A stretch of 64,000 bases of DNA, taken from Neptunomonas japonica JAMM 1380 (GTDB taxonomy: Bacteria > Pseudomonadota > Gammaproteobacteria > Pseudomonadales > Balneatricaceae). Location: positions 2,366,501-2,430,500 of the forward strand of contig NZ_AP014546.1 of assembly GCF_016592555.1 (NCBI RefSeq), written 5' to 3'. The position numbers and the translations under genes are program-made. The notes under the pieces are model-generated. The model saw nothing but the letters and a program-made list of their open reading frames with translations. It did no database searches and was not told the origin of the DNA. Positions 38,296 to 47,050 of this stretch are shown here, in pieces. Positions within the stretch are counted from its first letter, which is position 1. Each line of letters opens with the position of its first letter.

Positions 38296-38910
38296 TCAGC
38301 TAGGCCTTGGTATATTGAGAACCTCTCCTAAAGTAGCGTACTCACTTCCGCCTAAGCGACTTATTGGGTCAACTGCAGCAGCATTGACTTCTAAGCGCCC
38401 CTTATCATTAGTCGCTGCTATTTTGCCATCCAACCAAACCTTCTCAATTACCCCAAAAACCAAATGCTGGCCATTATTGCCCATGGTTTTTTCTTCATAA
38501 AAACGACAGCACATAGCTATCTTGGGACCTATAACTCTTGGTAAGGAAAAACCTGCAACATCAGCGGTTTCTAAACCACATAAATCAATTTCAGACTCCC
38601 CCTCCTCTAATATAGCTGAACTTTTCGTCACGGCAGACGCCATGTCAGAGCTAGCAATATGGATAATAAAATTGCCACGCTCGAGTATATTTGTGTAAGT
38701 ATCTTTCTCTGATCCATTCGGCTTCTTACCTACCGAAATCATCATGATAGGTGGATCGCTACAAACAGCAGAAAAATAAGAAAATGGTGCTAAGTTATAC
38801 TTTCCATTTTGATGCTCAGTCAATACCCATGCTACCGGCCTGGGTATAATGATCTGTGTCAATACATGGTAAACAGAATTCATACTCATTAAGTCTAAGT
38901 CTAGTACCAC
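38296..38910 (-). CDS. flavin reductase-like FMN-binding protein
   Basis: About 204 residues of the FMN-binding split-barrel family: IIPRPVAWVLTEHQNGKYNLAPFSYFSAVCSDPPIMMISVG, KDTYTNILERGNFIIHIAS and a C-terminal block with HLVFGVIEKVWLDG. Such proteins bind FMN and often act as flavin reductases or partners of oxygenases. I chose the GTG at 38910 because GGAGG lies six bases upstream; the longer frame to 38928 places that site inside the gene. The neighbouring etf genes also handle flavins, but no operon link is visible. Confidence 0.85.
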   Translation of the reverse strand: MVLDLDLMSMNSVYHVLTQIIIPRPVAWVLTEHQNGKYNLAPFSYFSAVCSDPPIMMISVGKKPNGSEKDTYTNILERGNFIIHIASSDMASAVTKSSAILEEGESEIDLCGLETADVAGFSLPRVIGPKIAMCCRFYEEKTMGNNGQHLVFGVIEKVWLDGKIAATNDKGRLEVNAAAVDPISRLGGSEYATLGEVLNIPRPS

Positions 38911-39097
38911 AAAGCACCTCCGCAACAATCTAATAAATCATTTTTTTCAATAATTTAGAACGATTTTTTTGTTTTAATTTGCACTTGCAACATGAATACC
39001 CAAACATATAAATCCTTAATTGTATGAATATTAATACTCTTGACATTATAGATTAGATAGGCTCCATGAGAATATACTAATATTGACTTTTCAGAGG

Positions 39098-39122
39098 AGC
39101 GAGCCTACAGACCTAGCTCGCT
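39098..39122 (+). other. hairpin in the leader of the small-protein gene
   Basis: Seven-base perfect stem AGCGAGC / GCTCGCT around an 11-nt loop, 30 nt before the ATG at 39153. It follows a possible -10 (TATACT at 39073) without a good -35. No T-run follows, so it is not a terminator. Confidence 0.4.
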
Positions 39123-39152
39123 AACCCATCGATTAACAATGGAGGATACACC

Positions 39153-39428
39153 ATGTTAACTTATGAAGAATGCCTAGCGATGTGTGACGTAACACAAGAC
39201 GAAGTATCAGCGATTGCTGAGCATGAGCATGTTGATCCGATAATTGCTTTAGCTATTGGTCAATATCTATGCTGCCATGAAGGTGAGCATATGATTAAGA
39301 AAATAATTATTGATGACATTAATCATGCCGAAAAAATTGGTAATATCGAGCATGCTGAAGTGCTGAGAAAAGTGTTGTCTCACTTTATAGCAACACACCC
39401 TGAAGGGGCTACTAGCGATGCCGCATAA
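39153..39428 (+). CDS. small acidic protein, unknown function
   Basis: A 91-residue soluble protein that I cannot assign. It is mostly helical and acidic, with many His and Glu (AEHEHVDPIIALAIGQYLCCHEGEHMIKKIIIDDINHAE). Two adjacent Cys and several HxE clusters could bind metal, but this is speculation. The ATG has a strong GGAGG site (ATGGAGGATACACC). Its long 5' leader holds a hairpin. It is convergent with etfA, whose terminators lie after it. Confidence 0.75.
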   Translation: MLTYEECLAMCDVTQDEVSAIAEHEHVDPIIALAIGQYLCCHEGEHMIKKIIIDDINHAEKIGNIEHAEVLRKVLSHFIATHPEGATSDAA

Positions 39429-39501
39429 GCCAGCACTTAATTACAAAGTTTGAAAACTGGCTGCTGTATTAGCGGCCAGTTCATCATAAACACACATTAA
39501 T

Positions 39502-39582
39502 AAAAAAACCCGGACTAGCCGGGAAAAAAAGACCCGGATAAACCGGGCCACAAGCAAGAAAAGGGTGCGCAAATGACGCACC
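39502..39582 (-). terminator. three consecutive hairpins downstream of etfA
   Basis: In minus-strand order: GGTGCG/CGCACC (39564-39582, followed by CTTTTC), CCGGG/CCCGG (39533-39547, followed by seven T's) and CCGGG/CCCGG (39509-39523, followed by seven T's). The last two are textbook intrinsic terminators in tandem. They terminate etfBA transcription. Confidence 0.88.
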
Positions 39583-39620
39583 AAAAAGGCAAGGCCATGT
39601 CAGGCTTAACCAGAGGGAAC

Positions 39621-40550
39621 CTAGAGCTGCTGTTCTAGCTGCGGAACGGCTTCAAAAAGATCCGCGACTAATCCATAATCAGCTACTTGGAAAATAGGGG
39701 CTTCTTCATCTTTATTAATAGCAACAATTACTTTTGAATCTTTCATTCCAGCTAAATGCTGAATTGCGCCCGATATGCCTACAGCAATATACAAGTCTGG
39801 AGCGACAATTTTTCCTGTCTGGCCAACTTGCATATCATTAGGTACAAATCCGGCATCTACAGCGGCACGTGAAGCACCTACAGCAGCACCTAACTTATCA
39901 GCAACCTTTTCAATAAGGGCGAAGTTCTCTCCATTACCCATACCACGACCACCCGATATAATAACGCTGGCCGATGTTAATTCAGGGCGGTCAGATTTCG
40001 CGATTTCAGCGCCAACAAACAAAGATGTTCCTGCATTTTTAGACAACTCAACTGACTGAATAGCAGCACTACCACCTTCAGCGTTCGCAGCATCAAACCC
40101 GGTAGTACGCACAGTAATAACTTTCGTTGCATCCAAAGACTGCACGGTAGCAATCGCATTACCCGCATAAATAGGTCTATCAAAGGTATCTGCACTATCG
40201 ACTCGAACAATTTCAGAGATCTGAGCAACATCCATCAGAGCAGCTATACGCGGCATGAAATTTTTGCCTGACGTTGTCGCAGGAGCAACAATATGACTGT
40301 AATCTTTGCCTAGCTCGGGCACTAACAAAGAGATATTCTCAGCTAATTGATGCTCATATGCAGCATCATCAACTAAAACAACTTGGTCTACACCTTGAAT
40401 TTTAGCGGCCTCATCTGCCACAGACTGACAAGCAGAACCGGCTACTAAGACGTGTACATCACCTCCCATCTGGGACGCAGCCGTTACTGTATTTAGCGTA
40501 GCTGACTTCAACTCGCTATTATCATGTTCAGCAATAACTAGAATAGCCAT
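39621..40550 (-). CDS. etfA: electron transfer flavoprotein alpha subunit
   Basis: FAD-binding subunit of ETF, which passes electrons from acyl-CoA dehydrogenases to ETF:quinone oxidoreductase. The N-terminus [25 protein letters not shown] and the C-terminal FAD region are diagnostic: SGGRGMGNGENF, GASRAAVDAGFVPNDMQVGQTGKIVAPDLY and IAVGISGAIQHLAGMKDSKVIVAINKDEEAPIF. The 309 residues match the family. The start overlaps the etfB stop by one base (TGATG) behind AGGTGATC. PsrA-type regulation is plausible. Confidence 0.97.
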   Translation of the reverse strand: MAILVIAEHDNSELKSATLNTVTAASQMGGDVHVLVAGSACQSVADEAAKIQGVDQVVLVDDAAYEHQLAENISLLVPELGKDYSHIVAPATTSGKNFMPRIAALMDVAQISEIVRVDSADTFDRPIYAGNAIATVQSLDATKVITVRTTGFDAANAEGGSAAIQSVELSKNAGTSLFVGAEIAKSDRPELTSASVIISGGRGMGNGENFALIEKVADKLGAAVGASRAAVDAGFVPNDMQVGQTGKIVAPDLYIAVGISGAIQHLAGMKDSKVIVAINKDEEAPIFQVADYGLVADLFEAVPQLEQQL

Positions 40551-41299
40551 CAGATCACCTTCGCTTCATTCTTCAGTTTATCGACTAACTCCTCAACAGA
40601 AGCGACCTTAATACCTGCTTGGCGTTCTGCTGGAGGTGCTACTTTAACCAATCGAGTATGAGCTTTAACTTCCACACCTAGATCAGCTGGAGTTTTGACA
40701 TCTAATGGTTTTTTCTTTGCTTTCATAATATTCGGCAAAGAGGCGTAGCGCGGCTCATTCAAACGCAAATCAGTTGTAACAATCGCGGGTAATGTCAGCG
40801 ACACGGTTTGCAAACCACCATCAACCTCACGAATCACCTGCGCTTTATCACCTTCGATTTTAACTTCTGAAGCGAATGTGCCTTGAGGATAACCGGTCAA
40901 CGCCGCCAGCATCTGACCTGTTTGATTATTATCCGTGTCAATAGCCTGCTTACCCATAATGACTAATCCAGGCTTTTCTTCTGCAACAACCTTTTGCAAC
41001 AATTTAGCAACCGTTAAGGACTCAAGAGCATCATCCGATTCAACTAGAATTGCACGATCGGCGCCCAAGGCTAAAGCCGTACGCAACTGCTCTTGGCACA
41101 CCTTACTACCCAAAGAAACAACTACCACTTCATTAGCTATTCCGGCTTCTTTCAAGCGAACGGCTTCTTCCACAGCAATCTCACAAAAAGGATTCATTGC
41201 CATTTTGACATTGTTCAAATCAACATCACTATTATCAGACTTCACACGCACTTTTACGTTGTAGTCGATGACGCGCTTGACAGTTACCAGAACTTTCAT
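40550..41299 (-). CDS. etfB: electron transfer flavoprotein beta subunit
   Basis: Partner subunit of EtfA that binds AMP. The N-terminus [27 protein letters not shown] and the signature [17 protein letters not shown] with [32 protein letters not shown] are typical. The 249 residues match the family. It is first in the etfBA operon and divergent from the ETF dehydrogenase gene across 245 nt that should hold both promoters. Confidence 0.97.
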   Translation of the reverse strand: MKVLVTVKRVIDYNVKVRVKSDNSDVDLNNVKMAMNPFCEIAVEEAVRLKEAGIANEVVVVSLGSKVCQEQLRTALALGADRAILVESDDALESLTVAKLLQKVVAEEKPGLVIMGKQAIDTDNNQTGQMLAALTGYPQGTFASEVKIEGDKAQVIREVDGGLQTVSLTLPAIVTTDLRLNEPRYASLPNIMKAKKKPLDVKTPADLGVEVKAHTRLVKVAPPAERQAGIKVASVEELVDKLKNEAKVI

Positions 41300-41432
41300 T
41301 GCGGTTACCTTTTATTTTTAACTTAAAGATAAGTGCTTATAAACTCGCACAAGCACATAGGTATATTCCCCTATATTAACGATCTTCATCATTATTTCAA
41401 GCTAACTTCATTAATCTAAGGTCTAATTTGGT

Positions 41433-41446
41433 CAAAAATGAGTTTA
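41433..41446. promoter_or_regulatory. possible PsrA-type operator between etfB and the ETF dehydrogenase gene
   Basis: CAAAA-ATGA-GTTTA matches the (C/G)AAAC-N4-GTTT(G/C) frame in the core bases of both half-sites, with mismatches at the inner C and outer base. The same reduced core is seen upstream of psrA itself. The region is A+T-rich, so chance is possible. Confidence 0.25.
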
Positions 41447-41544
41447 TAAAGATACGGGTTTTTACTTATAATATGAACAATAAAAAATGACGGCCTCCAA
41501 TGGGAAGCCTGATACATATAAGTAATTGAGGGGAGAGACAAACC

Positions 41545-43197
41545 GTGGAACGCGAATCGATGGAATTTGATGTTGTCATCGTAGGCGCTGGGCCCGCTGG
41601 ATTATCCGCAGCCTGTCGTTTTATGCAGATGGCAAATGAGCAAGAACAAGAACTCACTGTATGTGTCGTTGAGAAAGGCTCTGAAGTTGGCGCCCATATC
41701 CTGTCCGGTGCTGTCGTTGAATCGCGCGCTTTGGATGAACTTTTCCCGGATTGGAAAGAACGTGGCGCCCCGCTTAATACCGCTGTCACAGACGACGAGC
41801 TGTACCTGCTAAAAGATAATGAAAAAGCGACCAAGCTGCCGAATGCTTTTATTCCCAAAACCATGCATAACCACGGTAACTACATTGTTAGCTTGGGTAA
41901 TCTGACACGCTGGTTAGGTGAGCAAGCAGAACAGCTAGGCGTTGAGATCTTCCCAGGATTTGCTGCATCTGAAGTCCTGTTTAATGACGATGGTAGCGTG
42001 AAAGGAATTGCCACCGGCGATATGGGCGTGGCTGAAGACGGTTCTGAAAAAGATGGTTACATGCCTGGTATGGAACTGCACGCTAAATACACCTTGTTTG
42101 CTGAAGGTTGTCGTGGCCATCTGGGTAAACAGCTTTACCAAACCTTTGGTTTGGATAAAGACGCGGATGCACAGCATTACGGTATCGGTATTAAAGAGCT
42201 GTGGGATATTGATCCTGCCAAGCATAAACCTGGTCTGGTGCTTCATGGCTCGGGCTGGCCGCTAGAAGGCGGCACCAGCGGTGGTTTCTTCCTTTACCAT
42301 GCTGAAAACAACCAAGTGGTTGCTGGGTTAATTGTTGATCTTAACTATGCGAATCCCTATGTGAGCCCGTTTGATGAGTTCCAACGCCTCAAGCACCACC
42401 CGGTACTCAAACAGTATTTAGAAGGGGGTAAGCGTGTTTCTTACGGTGCGCGTGCCATTGCTAAAGGTGGCTTCAATGCCTTGCCCGAGATGACCTTCCC
42501 TGGTGGTCTCGTGATCGGTTGTAATGCCGGCACATTGAACTTTGCCAAGATCAAAGGTACTCATACGGCCATGAAGTCCGGCATGATTGCCGCCGAAAGT
42601 GTCTTTGAAGCCCTCAAAGCTGGCTGCACGGGTGGTAAACAGCTCGAAAGTTTCAATACGGCCTTTAAGGCCTCGTGGTTGCACGATGAGCTATATCGCT
42701 CACGCAACTTTGGCCCGGCCATGCATAAGTTTGGCCCCTACCTCGGTGGCGCGTTCAACTTTATTGACCAGAACATCTTCGGTGGTAAGTTGCCCATTAC
42801 ACTGCGTGATAATCATGAAGATTATGCACAAATGCGTCTGGCCAAAGAATTCACACCTATCGACTATCCGAAGCCCGATGGTGTGCTGAGCTTTGATAAA
42901 CTGACGTCGGTGTTTCTCTCCAATACCAATCATGAAGAGAACCAGCCGTGCCACTTAGCACTCAAAGACAGCAGTGTACCGTTAGCGAAGAACCTTCCCT
43001 TATATGCAGAGCCTGCACAGCGTTATTGCCCGGCAGGGGTTTATGAAGTAGTTGAAGATGAGGCCGGTGAAACCAGCTTCCAGATCAACTCTCAGAACTG
43101 CGTACATTGCAAAACCTGTGATATTAAAGACCCGTCTCAGAATATCACTTGGGTGACGCCTGAAGGCGGTGGCGGTCCTAACTACCCTAATATGTAA
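41545..43197 (+). CDS. electron transfer flavoprotein-ubiquinone oxidoreductase
   Basis: Inner-membrane-associated flavoprotein that reduces ubiquinone with electrons from ETF. The N-terminus has the FAD dinucleotide motif VVIVGAGPAGLSAA; GAHILSGAVVE and FAEGCRGHLGKQL are characteristic. The C-terminus holds the 4Fe-4S ligands in CPAGVYEV and CVHCKTCDIKDPSQNITW. The 550 residues fit the family. The GTG at 41545 has GAGGGGAG upstream; an ATG at 41560 is too far from it. Its G+C and codon style appear richer than neighbours, which may reflect high expression. A terminator follows. Confidence 0.97.
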   Translation: MERESMEFDVVIVGAGPAGLSAACRFMQMANEQEQELTVCVVEKGSEVGAHILSGAVVESRALDELFPDWKERGAPLNTAVTDDELYLLKDNEKATKLPNAFIPKTMHNHGNYIVSLGNLTRWLGEQAEQLGVEIFPGFAASEVLFNDDGSVKGIATGDMGVAEDGSEKDGYMPGMELHAKYTLFAEGCRGHLGKQLYQTFGLDKDADAQHYGIGIKELWDIDPAKHKPGLVLHGSGWPLEGGTSGGFFLYHAENNQVVAGLIVDLNYANPYVSPFDEFQRLKHHPVLKQYLEGGKRVSYGARAIAKGGFNALPEMTFPGGLVIGCNAGTLNFAKIKGTHTAMKSGMIAAESVFEALKAGCTGGKQLESFNTAFKASWLHDELYRSRNFGPAMHKFGPYLGGAFNFIDQNIFGGKLPITLRDNHEDYAQMRLAKEFTPIDYPKPDGVLSFDKLTSVFLSNTNHEENQPCHLALKDSSVPLAKNLPLYAEPAQRYCPAGVYEVVEDEAGETSFQINSQNCVHCKTCDIKDPSQNITWVTPEGGGGPNYPNM

Positions 43198-43256
43198 GGT
43201 CGAATATATTTAGTTGCTTAGCAGACAAGTAACTATTCATAATGACATTTAGTACT

Positions 43257-43283
43257 AAAAAGCCCGGTTATCCGGGCTTTTTT
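43257..43283. terminator. intrinsic terminator after the ETF dehydrogenase gene
   Basis: Stem AAAAAGCCCGG / CCGGGCTTTTTT with a TTAT loop, followed by further T's; bidirectional in appearance. Confidence 0.93.
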
Positions 43284-43373
43284 ATTATCACAACATCATG
43301 AATGATTGAAGCGTGGACTATAACCGCTTAAATTAAGACTAAGCTCTTAATATAAAATAAAAATAAACTCACT

Positions 43374-43697
43374 ATGCCTATTAACAACAATACCGTAAGT
43401 TATGATGAAGCCATATGGACTGCCGTAGGCTACATCCCTAAGGGCAAAGTAGCTACATACGGCCAAATAGCTGCGATTGCTGGGTTCCCTAGAACAGCCC
43501 GGGCCGTTGGCCGAGCTTTATCTAAGCTACCAGAAGATACACAAATACCATGGTTTAGAGTTATCAATGCTAAAGGTGAAATTTCTTTCCCCATCGATAG
43601 TGATCGATATGATATCCAAAAACAGCATTTAGAAGAGGAACTGATCATCGTAAGAAATGGAAAAGTAGACTTAAAATCATATCGCTGGGAAATATAA
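43374..43697 (+). CDS. alkyltransferase-like protein (ATL, MGMT family without catalytic Cys)
   Basis: A 107-residue homologue of the DNA-binding domain of O6-alkylguanine-DNA alkyltransferase. The helix-turn-helix block is GKVATYGQIAAIAGFPRTARAVGRALSKLP. The active-site PCHR of true MGMTs is replaced by PWFRV, so Cys is Trp, as in ATL proteins. ATLs bind O6-alkylguanine and direct nucleotide excision repair rather than repairing directly. The protein starts at ATG 43374 and precedes a diguanylate cyclase gene by 71 nt; no functional link is evident. Confidence 0.88.
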   Translation: MPINNNTVSYDEAIWTAVGYIPKGKVATYGQIAAIAGFPRTARAVGRALSKLPEDTQIPWFRVINAKGEISFPIDSDRYDIQKQHLEEELIIVRNGKVDLKSYRWEI

Positions 43698-43768
43698 TTG
43701 GCTCTTTAGATAATTAATCCTTAAGCAATAGGTTTGAGGGTCGATAGCAAATATATCAAGTTCATTAG

Positions 43769-44917
43769 ATGCAAAATATGGACAAAAAAACTCTCGAATC
43801 AGATAACGCAGAATTAAAACGTGCCCTTAGACTTACAGCAAAAAAAATAGAGCACGACGAAACCATTCTCAATCGCTTTTTTGATATTGAGCTACGTCTG
43901 CTTGCCTGCCATAAACTATCTGATCTTTTAGATATATTACTTAATCATTTCAGAAAAATTTTCAGATTATCTGCTGTATCAATTATACTTTTTGACCCCG
44001 AGCAGATTGCACGCGACTTACTAGAAGAGATTCCTGAAACCGATCGAGCCAGACTTAAGCTAGAGCCTGACCAGCGCCTTTTACGCCAGCTCTACCCTAA
44101 CAGCAGATTACATGCCGGTGAAATAGACTTAAATACACGCAAAAAAATATTCCCTGATAACCCATATATTCTCAGTGTTGCGATGCTTCCTTTGATTCGC
44201 CAAAACTGCTTAATTGGAAGTCTACATCTAGGCGCTCAGGACATTCACCGTTATACCATCGATTACCGCTATGACTATCTAGCGCATCTTTCCTCAGTTA
44301 TCTCAGTCTGTATAGAAAACTGTATTAATCATGAAAACTTACACCGTCTCAGCATTATCGACATGTTGACCAGCGCTCATAATAGACGTGCGTTTGATAT
44401 GGAAATTGTGAAGGAAGTTACACGCTCAAACCGAAATAAAGAACCCCTAAGCTGCTTGTTTATCGATTTAGACCATTTCAAGAAAGTGAATGATATACAC
44501 GGCCACCAAACCGGTGACCGAGTGCTAAGAACAATCGGACTTTTATTAAAACAGCTACTACGCAAAACAGATTTGGTAGCACGTTATGGTGGTGAGGAGT
44601 TTGCCATCCTTTTACCTAGTTGCGCACAACAGCAGGCAAGCATGGTTGCCGAAAATCTTCGTAGTAAAATTGCACTGCAAATTTTTCGTAGTGTAACGGG
44701 TACACCCTTTCGCATTACCACATCGCTCGGCTATTCTACCTACTTCCCCGAGCAAACTGAAAATGAAAAAGATCAAAAAAAACAAGCCGACTTGTTACTC
44801 CACAAATCAGACAAAGCACTATACGAAGCCAAACGAACAGGTAGAGATCGTGTTTGCTACCAGGGTTATTCTAACCACTCAACTAACACGACCAACACCG
44901 ATAACGCTACGAGTTAA
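43769..44917 (+). CDS. GAF-GGDEF diguanylate cyclase
   Basis: A 382-residue cytoplasmic protein. A coiled N-terminal helix (about 5-35) precedes a GAF-like sensor domain (about 40-195; LSAVSIILFDPEQ, GSLHLGAQDIHRY). The GGDEF domain (about 205-365) starts SIIDMLTSAHNRRAFD, has LSCLFIDLDHFKKVNDIHGHQTGD and active GGEEF. RKTD five residues before GGEEF is a canonical inhibitory I-site. It is therefore a likely active, product-inhibited c-di-GMP synthase. The 3' end overlaps the convergent hemerythrin gene by 11 nt. Confidence 0.92.
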   Translation: MQNMDKKTLESDNAELKRALRLTAKKIEHDETILNRFFDIELRLLACHKLSDLLDILLNHFRKIFRLSAVSIILFDPEQIARDLLEEIPETDRARLKLEPDQRLLRQLYPNSRLHAGEIDLNTRKKIFPDNPYILSVAMLPLIRQNCLIGSLHLGAQDIHRYTIDYRYDYLAHLSSVISVCIENCINHENLHRLSIIDMLTSAHNRRAFDMEIVKEVTRSNRNKEPLSCLFIDLDHFKKVNDIHGHQTGDRVLRTIGLLLKQLLRKTDLVARYGGEEFAILLPSCAQQQASMVAENLRSKIALQIFRSVTGTPFRITTSLGYSTYFPEQTENEKDQKKQADLLLHKSDKALYEAKRTGRDRVCYQGYSNHSTNTTNTDNATS

Positions 44918-45455
44918 TATCTCTCATCAACTCAACATATAATGCTTTATATTCTTCAGCTTGCTTCTCGCCAAACAGCGGATCCTCTTGAACAGGAAGC
45001 CCAGCTTCAACAGCACTCCAATCAGCATCGCTAGCCACTTGGCTAAGCACAGGAAACACCTTTGCCTCTTCAAAATCTAAGTGGTTTTTTTCATTGCGAA
45101 CAAATTCTTCTAACTTTTCAATGAACTCATTCATCGGCATTACTGCATCATGTAAAATCCCATCAATGGACTCCAATAAAGCATGCGCATAGCCTTTTAA
45201 ATTAGCATGGGCGTTTTCACACTCCTGCATCACCCCATCAAGTTTGCCATTTCGGCCTTTAAAAAAGGTAAACATTTTATCTTCTTTGGGATGATGATAA
45301 CCCTCAGCGTATGTCGCTATATATCCAATAACATCCGCCATCAGCCCAAAATTTGGCTGTCCCCCGTCCTTTAACTTGATGATTTTCTTATCTAAAATAT
45401 CAAGCAGCTTAATTAAATTAACATGATCTTGATGCAGCTCTGATACAACTGTCAT
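44907..45455 (-). CDS. hemerythrin-domain protein
   Basis: A 182-residue cytoplasmic hemerythrin/HHE protein. Candidate iron ligands are His in ELHQDHVNL, the block YHHPKEDKMF, His in ENAHANLKGYA and KNHLDFEEAKVFPVL, in the order of a four-helix diiron bundle. It may sense or store oxygen or protect against nitric oxide. GGAGG sits seven bases before the ATG. It is convergent with the diguanylate cyclase gene, overlapping its end by 11 nt. Confidence 0.88.
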   Translation of the reverse strand: MTVVSELHQDHVNLIKLLDILDKKIIKLKDGGQPNFGLMADVIGYIATYAEGYHHPKEDKMFTFFKGRNGKLDGVMQECENAHANLKGYAHALLESIDGILHDAVMPMNEFIEKLEEFVRNEKNHLDFEEAKVFPVLSQVASDADWSAVEAGLPVQEDPLFGEKQAEEYKALYVELMRDINS

Positions 45456-45634
45456 GTCACCACCTCCTAATAATTGATATATACACTATAACCCAAGCAC
45501 AATAGATTCTTTTGACAGAAATCAATGCTTCAGGACTTCAACGGCTTAAGGTGTATATAAAAAAATTTGATAATCTAGCGCGTCAAATAAACCATTACTG
45601 TAAAAACATACAGATCCGAGATTCTTCGATAAGT

Positions 45635-46231
45635 TCAAATGAGTGTTGCTAGCTGCGCAAGGGAGGTATAACGATAATCTGTTAGTTCTGGCCACTGAAG
45701 GTCATGATTGGTACTGATATGAGCAGTTTTACAGCCTGCTGCCCGACCCGCCATAAGATCATATTTATAATCACCAACCATGACGGAGTCTGTCGCCGGT
45801 ACTCCCCAGAAAGAAAGTAGTTTATCTATCCCATGAGGATCAGGTTTTGGCAAGGCATCATCTCGTCCAATGATGCACGCTTCGTCAAAATACTCTGATA
45901 AATTTAATACAGATAGTGACAACTGCGTAAAAGCTTTGGTGTTACGCGTTACAATACCAAGCTGACATTTTTTCTCAGATAAGCTCTCAAGCAATGAATA
46001 AACGCCAGGTGCCGATTTAGCTTGTAAAGCATAAAAATGTTCCAATTGATCAAGGCGCTCAGTCTTTTTCTGACGTACTGATGGCGACAAATCAGCTAAG
46101 TGCTGCAAGATATCTTCATCTGGCGAAATCATTAACTCTTTTCTAATGTACTCAAAATCATGAACAGGTAGCGTGAGCGTCCCATCAAGATCAAAAATCC
46201 AATATTCACAGCATTTAAAAAAACTAGGCAT
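45635..46231 (-). CDS. HAD-family phosphatase
   Basis: A 198-residue haloacid dehalogenase hydrolase of the phosphoglycolate phosphatase type. Motif I is FDLDGTLTLP, motif II is LGIVTRNTKA, motif III Lys is in KPDPHGIDKLL and motif IV is VMVGDYKYDLMAGRAAG. The small helical cap lies between motifs I and II. Substrate unknown. It lies 4 nt downstream of the AlbA_2 gene, so the two are probably co-transcribed. Confidence 0.88.
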   Translation of the reverse strand: MPSFFKCCEYWIFDLDGTLTLPVHDFEYIRKELMISPDEDILQHLADLSPSVRQKKTERLDQLEHFYALQAKSAPGVYSLLESLSEKKCQLGIVTRNTKAFTQLSLSVLNLSEYFDEACIIGRDDALPKPDPHGIDKLLSFWGVPATDSVMVGDYKYDLMAGRAAGCKTAHISTNHDLQWPELTDYRYTSLAQLATLI

Positions 46232-46235
46232 GTGA

Positions 46236-47039
46236 TTAGTTCTCTGTAATCGATAAACGCTTCAATAATAGATCAACTTTTCCTTCCACTCTTTGGAGGA
46301 CAATTTGACGTTGCTCAACACTGGCATCCTCAATAAGGTATCGCTCTAGCTTTTCAAGACTATCTTGACTGTCTTTTAAGGTATGCAAGAGATTACGGGA
46401 ACGCTTCTTAGTGCTATCGGTGATCTGCGCAAAACGCCCTAATGTACGTTGCAGCTGATCATCTAGATCATGAATATGCTGTGCAACAGCCAACATATCG
46501 TTACTTAAAGAGTGGTTGATACTTCCAACTTGCGATTCAAGCTGACTTACCGCTGTACGAAAACGAGATAAAAATTTATCACCTTCACTATCCATAAAAA
46601 TTAATAGTAATTCTTCTGGGTAAAGGGCACGATTTCGCCCTTCCGCTCTAATGGAATACTCGCCACGGGGTGAGCAATAAGGCTTTAAAAGACCTGAGGG
46701 TACTTCGATCCTCATAATGGCTCGTGCTTTTAAGTTCTCAACAAAAATTTGAACATCGACGTTTGGATAACAATCGGTTGCTTTATTTATTACCATCAAG
46801 CGCGCGTTATCATCGACTTCGCAACCAACAATCTTGCCTCTTTGCAGACCATCGGTGGTTGTATACTCATCCACTCCAATCAACAAAGTACCGCCATGTG
46901 GAGCATTAGCTAGCGCCACAATATCGCTACTTTTTACACCACTTACATCACGCTTGAAATCCACATTCGCAGTTTCTGTTGATGCCAACATCTGACGAGA
47001 ACGCTTCGTCAAATGTTGGTATTCACGCTTAACCGGCAT
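46236..47039 (-). CDS. AlbA_2 (Schlafen-type) domain protein with C-terminal coiled coil
   Basis: Residues about 12-135 form an AlbA_2 domain: ETANVDFKRDVSGVKSSDIVALANAPHGGTLLIGVDEY, VKSSDIVALAN and RIEVPSGLLKPYCSPRGEYSIRAEGRNRAL. Such domains occur in putative DNA/RNA-binding or transcription-linked proteins. The remaining residues (about 150-267) are a long amphipathic helix, probably a coiled coil. It lies between a small membrane-protein gene and the HAD gene with gaps of 11 and 4 nt, suggesting one operon. The function is not known to me. Confidence 0.8.
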   Translation of the reverse strand: MPVKREYQHLTKRSRQMLASTETANVDFKRDVSGVKSSDIVALANAPHGGTLLIGVDEYTTTDGLQRGKIVGCEVDDNARLMVINKATDCYPNVDVQIFVENLKARAIMRIEVPSGLLKPYCSPRGEYSIRAEGRNRALYPEELLLIFMDSEGDKFLSRFRTAVSQLESQVGSINHSLSNDMLAVAQHIHDLDDQLQRTLGRFAQITDSTKKRSRNLLHTLKDSQDSLEKLERYLIEDASVEQRQIVLQRVEGKVDLLLKRLSITEN

Positions 47040-47050
47040 GAGACAACGGC

